Positions 15,222-16,340 of a DNA stretch of 16,340 nt are shown in pieces. The DNA lies in assembly GCA_026990045.1 (NCBI GenBank), contig JALSIK010000247.1, positions 1-16,340 of the forward strand, read 5' to 3'. The notes beneath the pieces were generated by a model, which did no database searches, was not told where the DNA came from, and worked only from the letters and a program-made list of their open reading frames with translations. Source of the stretch: Chromatiales bacterium. Lineage in GTDB: Bacteria; Pseudomonadota; Gammaproteobacteria; CAMYNG01. Within the stretch, counting starts at the first letter, position 1. Every line of letters starts with the position of its first letter. Position numbers and translations under genes: made by a program.

Positions 15222-16340
15222 GGCGCCAGCGGCCCCCGGGGGCCCTCGGGCAGGCGCTGGGTGGTCTCGATGAGACCCCCGCCCAGGCATTCCTCGCCGG
15301 CGTAGAACACCACCCACTGGCCGGGCGCCACCGCCCACTGCGGACTGTCGAATTCCACCATCAACCTGCCATTTTTGTCGGTTTTCACCAGGCACGCGGA
15401 GTCCTGCTGCCGGTAGCGGGTCTTGGCGGTGCAAGCCAGGGGCAGGTCGGGGGCGCGCCCGGCGATCCAGTGGACCCGGCCGGCGGTGAGCCAGCGGCTG
15501 TACAGGAGCGGATGGTCATGGCCCTGGACCACGACGAGGGCGTTGGTCCCGTGGTCCTTGCCCGCCACGTACCAGGGCTCGGCGCCGGCGCCGTGACGCC
15601 CGCCGATGCCCAGGCCCTGACGCTGGCCCAGGGTGTAGAAGGCCAGCCCCTGGTGCTCGCCCACCACCTCGCCCGCGGGGGTGCGCACCGGGCCGGGCTC
15701 GGCCGGCAGCCAGCGGGCCAGGAAGGCGCGGAAGTTGCGCGGGCCGATGAAGCAGATGCCGGTGCTGTCGCGCTTGGCGTGCACCGGCAGGCCGGCGCGC
15801 GCGGCCAGGGCCCGCACCTCGCGCTTGCGCAGCCCGCCCAGGGGGAAGCGGGCGGCGGCGAGCTGCTCCTGGTCCAGGGCGTGGAGAAAATAGCTCTGGT
15901 CCTTGTCCGGGTCCAGGCCGCGCAGCAGGCGCCAGCGCCCGCCCTGGCGCACCGTGCGCGCGTAGTGGCCGGTGAGGACGTACTCGGCGCCGCGGGCGCG
16001 GGCGAAGTCCAGGAACTCGCGGAACTTGATCTCGCGGTTGCACAGCACGTCGGGATTGGGGGTGAAGCCGGCCCGGCACTGGTCGAGGAAGGCGGCGAAC
16101 ACCCGCTCCCAGTACTCGGCGGCGAAATTGACCGTGGCCAGCTCCAGCCCCAGGCGCCCGCACACGGCGCGGGCGTCGGCCAGGTCGGCCGCGGCGCTGC
16201 AGCGGCCGCCGGCGTCGTCCTCCTCCCAGTTCTTCATGAACACGGGGCGCACGTCCAGGCCCGCGTCGCGCGCCAGCAGGGCGGTCACGGCGGAGTCCAC
16301 CCCGCCGGACAGGCCCACCGCCACGGGCGTGCCCGGGGCC
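15218..16340 (-). CDS. mnmA: tRNA-specific 2-thiouridylase MnmA (5' end outside window)
   Basis: MnmA adenylates and then thiolates U34 in the anticodon of Lys, Glu and Gln tRNAs using persulfide sulfur. The frame stays open to the window edge, so about the first 5-10 residues are missing; the visible GTG at 16324 lies within the family's conserved N-terminus and is probably not the start. Motifs: PP-loop LSGGVDSAV, MKNWEEDD, NFAAEYW, NPDVLCNREIKF with the first catalytic cysteine, TGHYAR, DKDQSYFL, STGICFIG with the second catalytic cysteine, GEHQGL and YTLGQRQGLGIGG, then the C-terminal beta-barrel with KTRYRQQ and CLGGGLIE. All catalytic residues are intact. Its stop overlaps the hflD start by 4 bp. 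The C-terminus carries a short Pro/Gly tail (RLPEGPRGPLAP). Confidence 0.97.
   Translation of the reverse strand, partial: APGTPVAVGLSGGVDSAVTALLARDAGLDVRPVFMKNWEEDDAGGRCSAAADLADARAVCGRLGLELATVNFAAEYWERVFAAFLDQCRAGFTPNPDVLCNREIKFREFLDFARARGAEYVLTGHYARTVRQGGRWRLLRGLDPDKDQSYFLHALDQEQLAAARFPLGGLRKREVRALAARAGLPVHAKRDSTGICFIGPRNFRAFLARWLPAEPGPVRTPAGEVVGEHQGLAFYTLGQRQGLGIGGRHGAGAEPWYVAGKDHGTNALVVVQGHDHPLLYSRWLTAGRVHWIAGRAPDLPLACTAKTRYRQQDSACLVKTDKNGRLMVEFDSPQWAVAPGQWVVFYAGEECLGGGLIETTQRLPEGPRGPLAP

Overview
This is a very GC-rich bacterial window (roughly 70% or more by eye). All thirteen supported genes lie on the minus strand, so transcription runs from high to low coordinates. The gene set suggests a gammaproteobacterium: a FadE/FadI/FadJ beta-oxidation set, an E. 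coli-type PurB, HflD next to MnmA, AcnA, and a small COG3671-like membrane protein. The base composition and neighbours fit Chromatiales/Ectothiorhodospiraceae-like lineages, but that placement is inference; no rRNA or tRNA is present to settle it.

Layout in transcription order. (1) 16340-14580: mnmA (5' end outside the window) and hflD, overlapping by 4 bp; this is the pair found next to purB in E. coli. (2) A strong GC hairpin after hflD and a perfect TATAAT box precede acnA (14488-11825). (3) A 229-bp gap (11824-11596) holds an imperfect 95-bp-period duplication that includes the last eight codons and stop of acnA, then interlocked GATGTC/GACATC palindromes, then purB (11595-10228). acnA therefore sits between hflD and purB, which are neighbours in E. 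coli. (4) A compact run of six less-studied genes (10184-4987): a GNAT acetyltransferase, a degenerate PLD-like (DUF7931-like) protein, a small exported secretin-like protein, an M61 peptidase with a PDZ domain, a two-to-three-helix membrane protein and a class V PLP aminotransferase. Most of these junctions overlap or nearly touch, so they probably form one transcription unit. (5) A 348-bp non-coding leader with a FadR-like core, AANAANAA motifs and hairpins. (6) The operon fadE-fadI-fadJ (4638-1; fadJ runs off the window), covering acyl-CoA dehydrogenation, thiolysis, and hydration plus 3-hydroxy oxidation.

Functionally, the fad operon makes acetyl-CoA from fatty acids and AcnA serves the TCA and glyoxylate cycles that consume it. 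PurB and MnmA/HflD are housekeeping. The six-gene central cluster has no obvious pathway; its mix of a secretin fragment and an M61 peptidase is the least explained part. No CRISPR array, insertion sequence, phage gene or complete undescribed defence system was seen. The best candidates for something unusual are the secretin-like/M61 cluster, the duplicated acnA tail, the interlocked palindromes before purB, and the histone-like lysine tail on the FadI thiolase.
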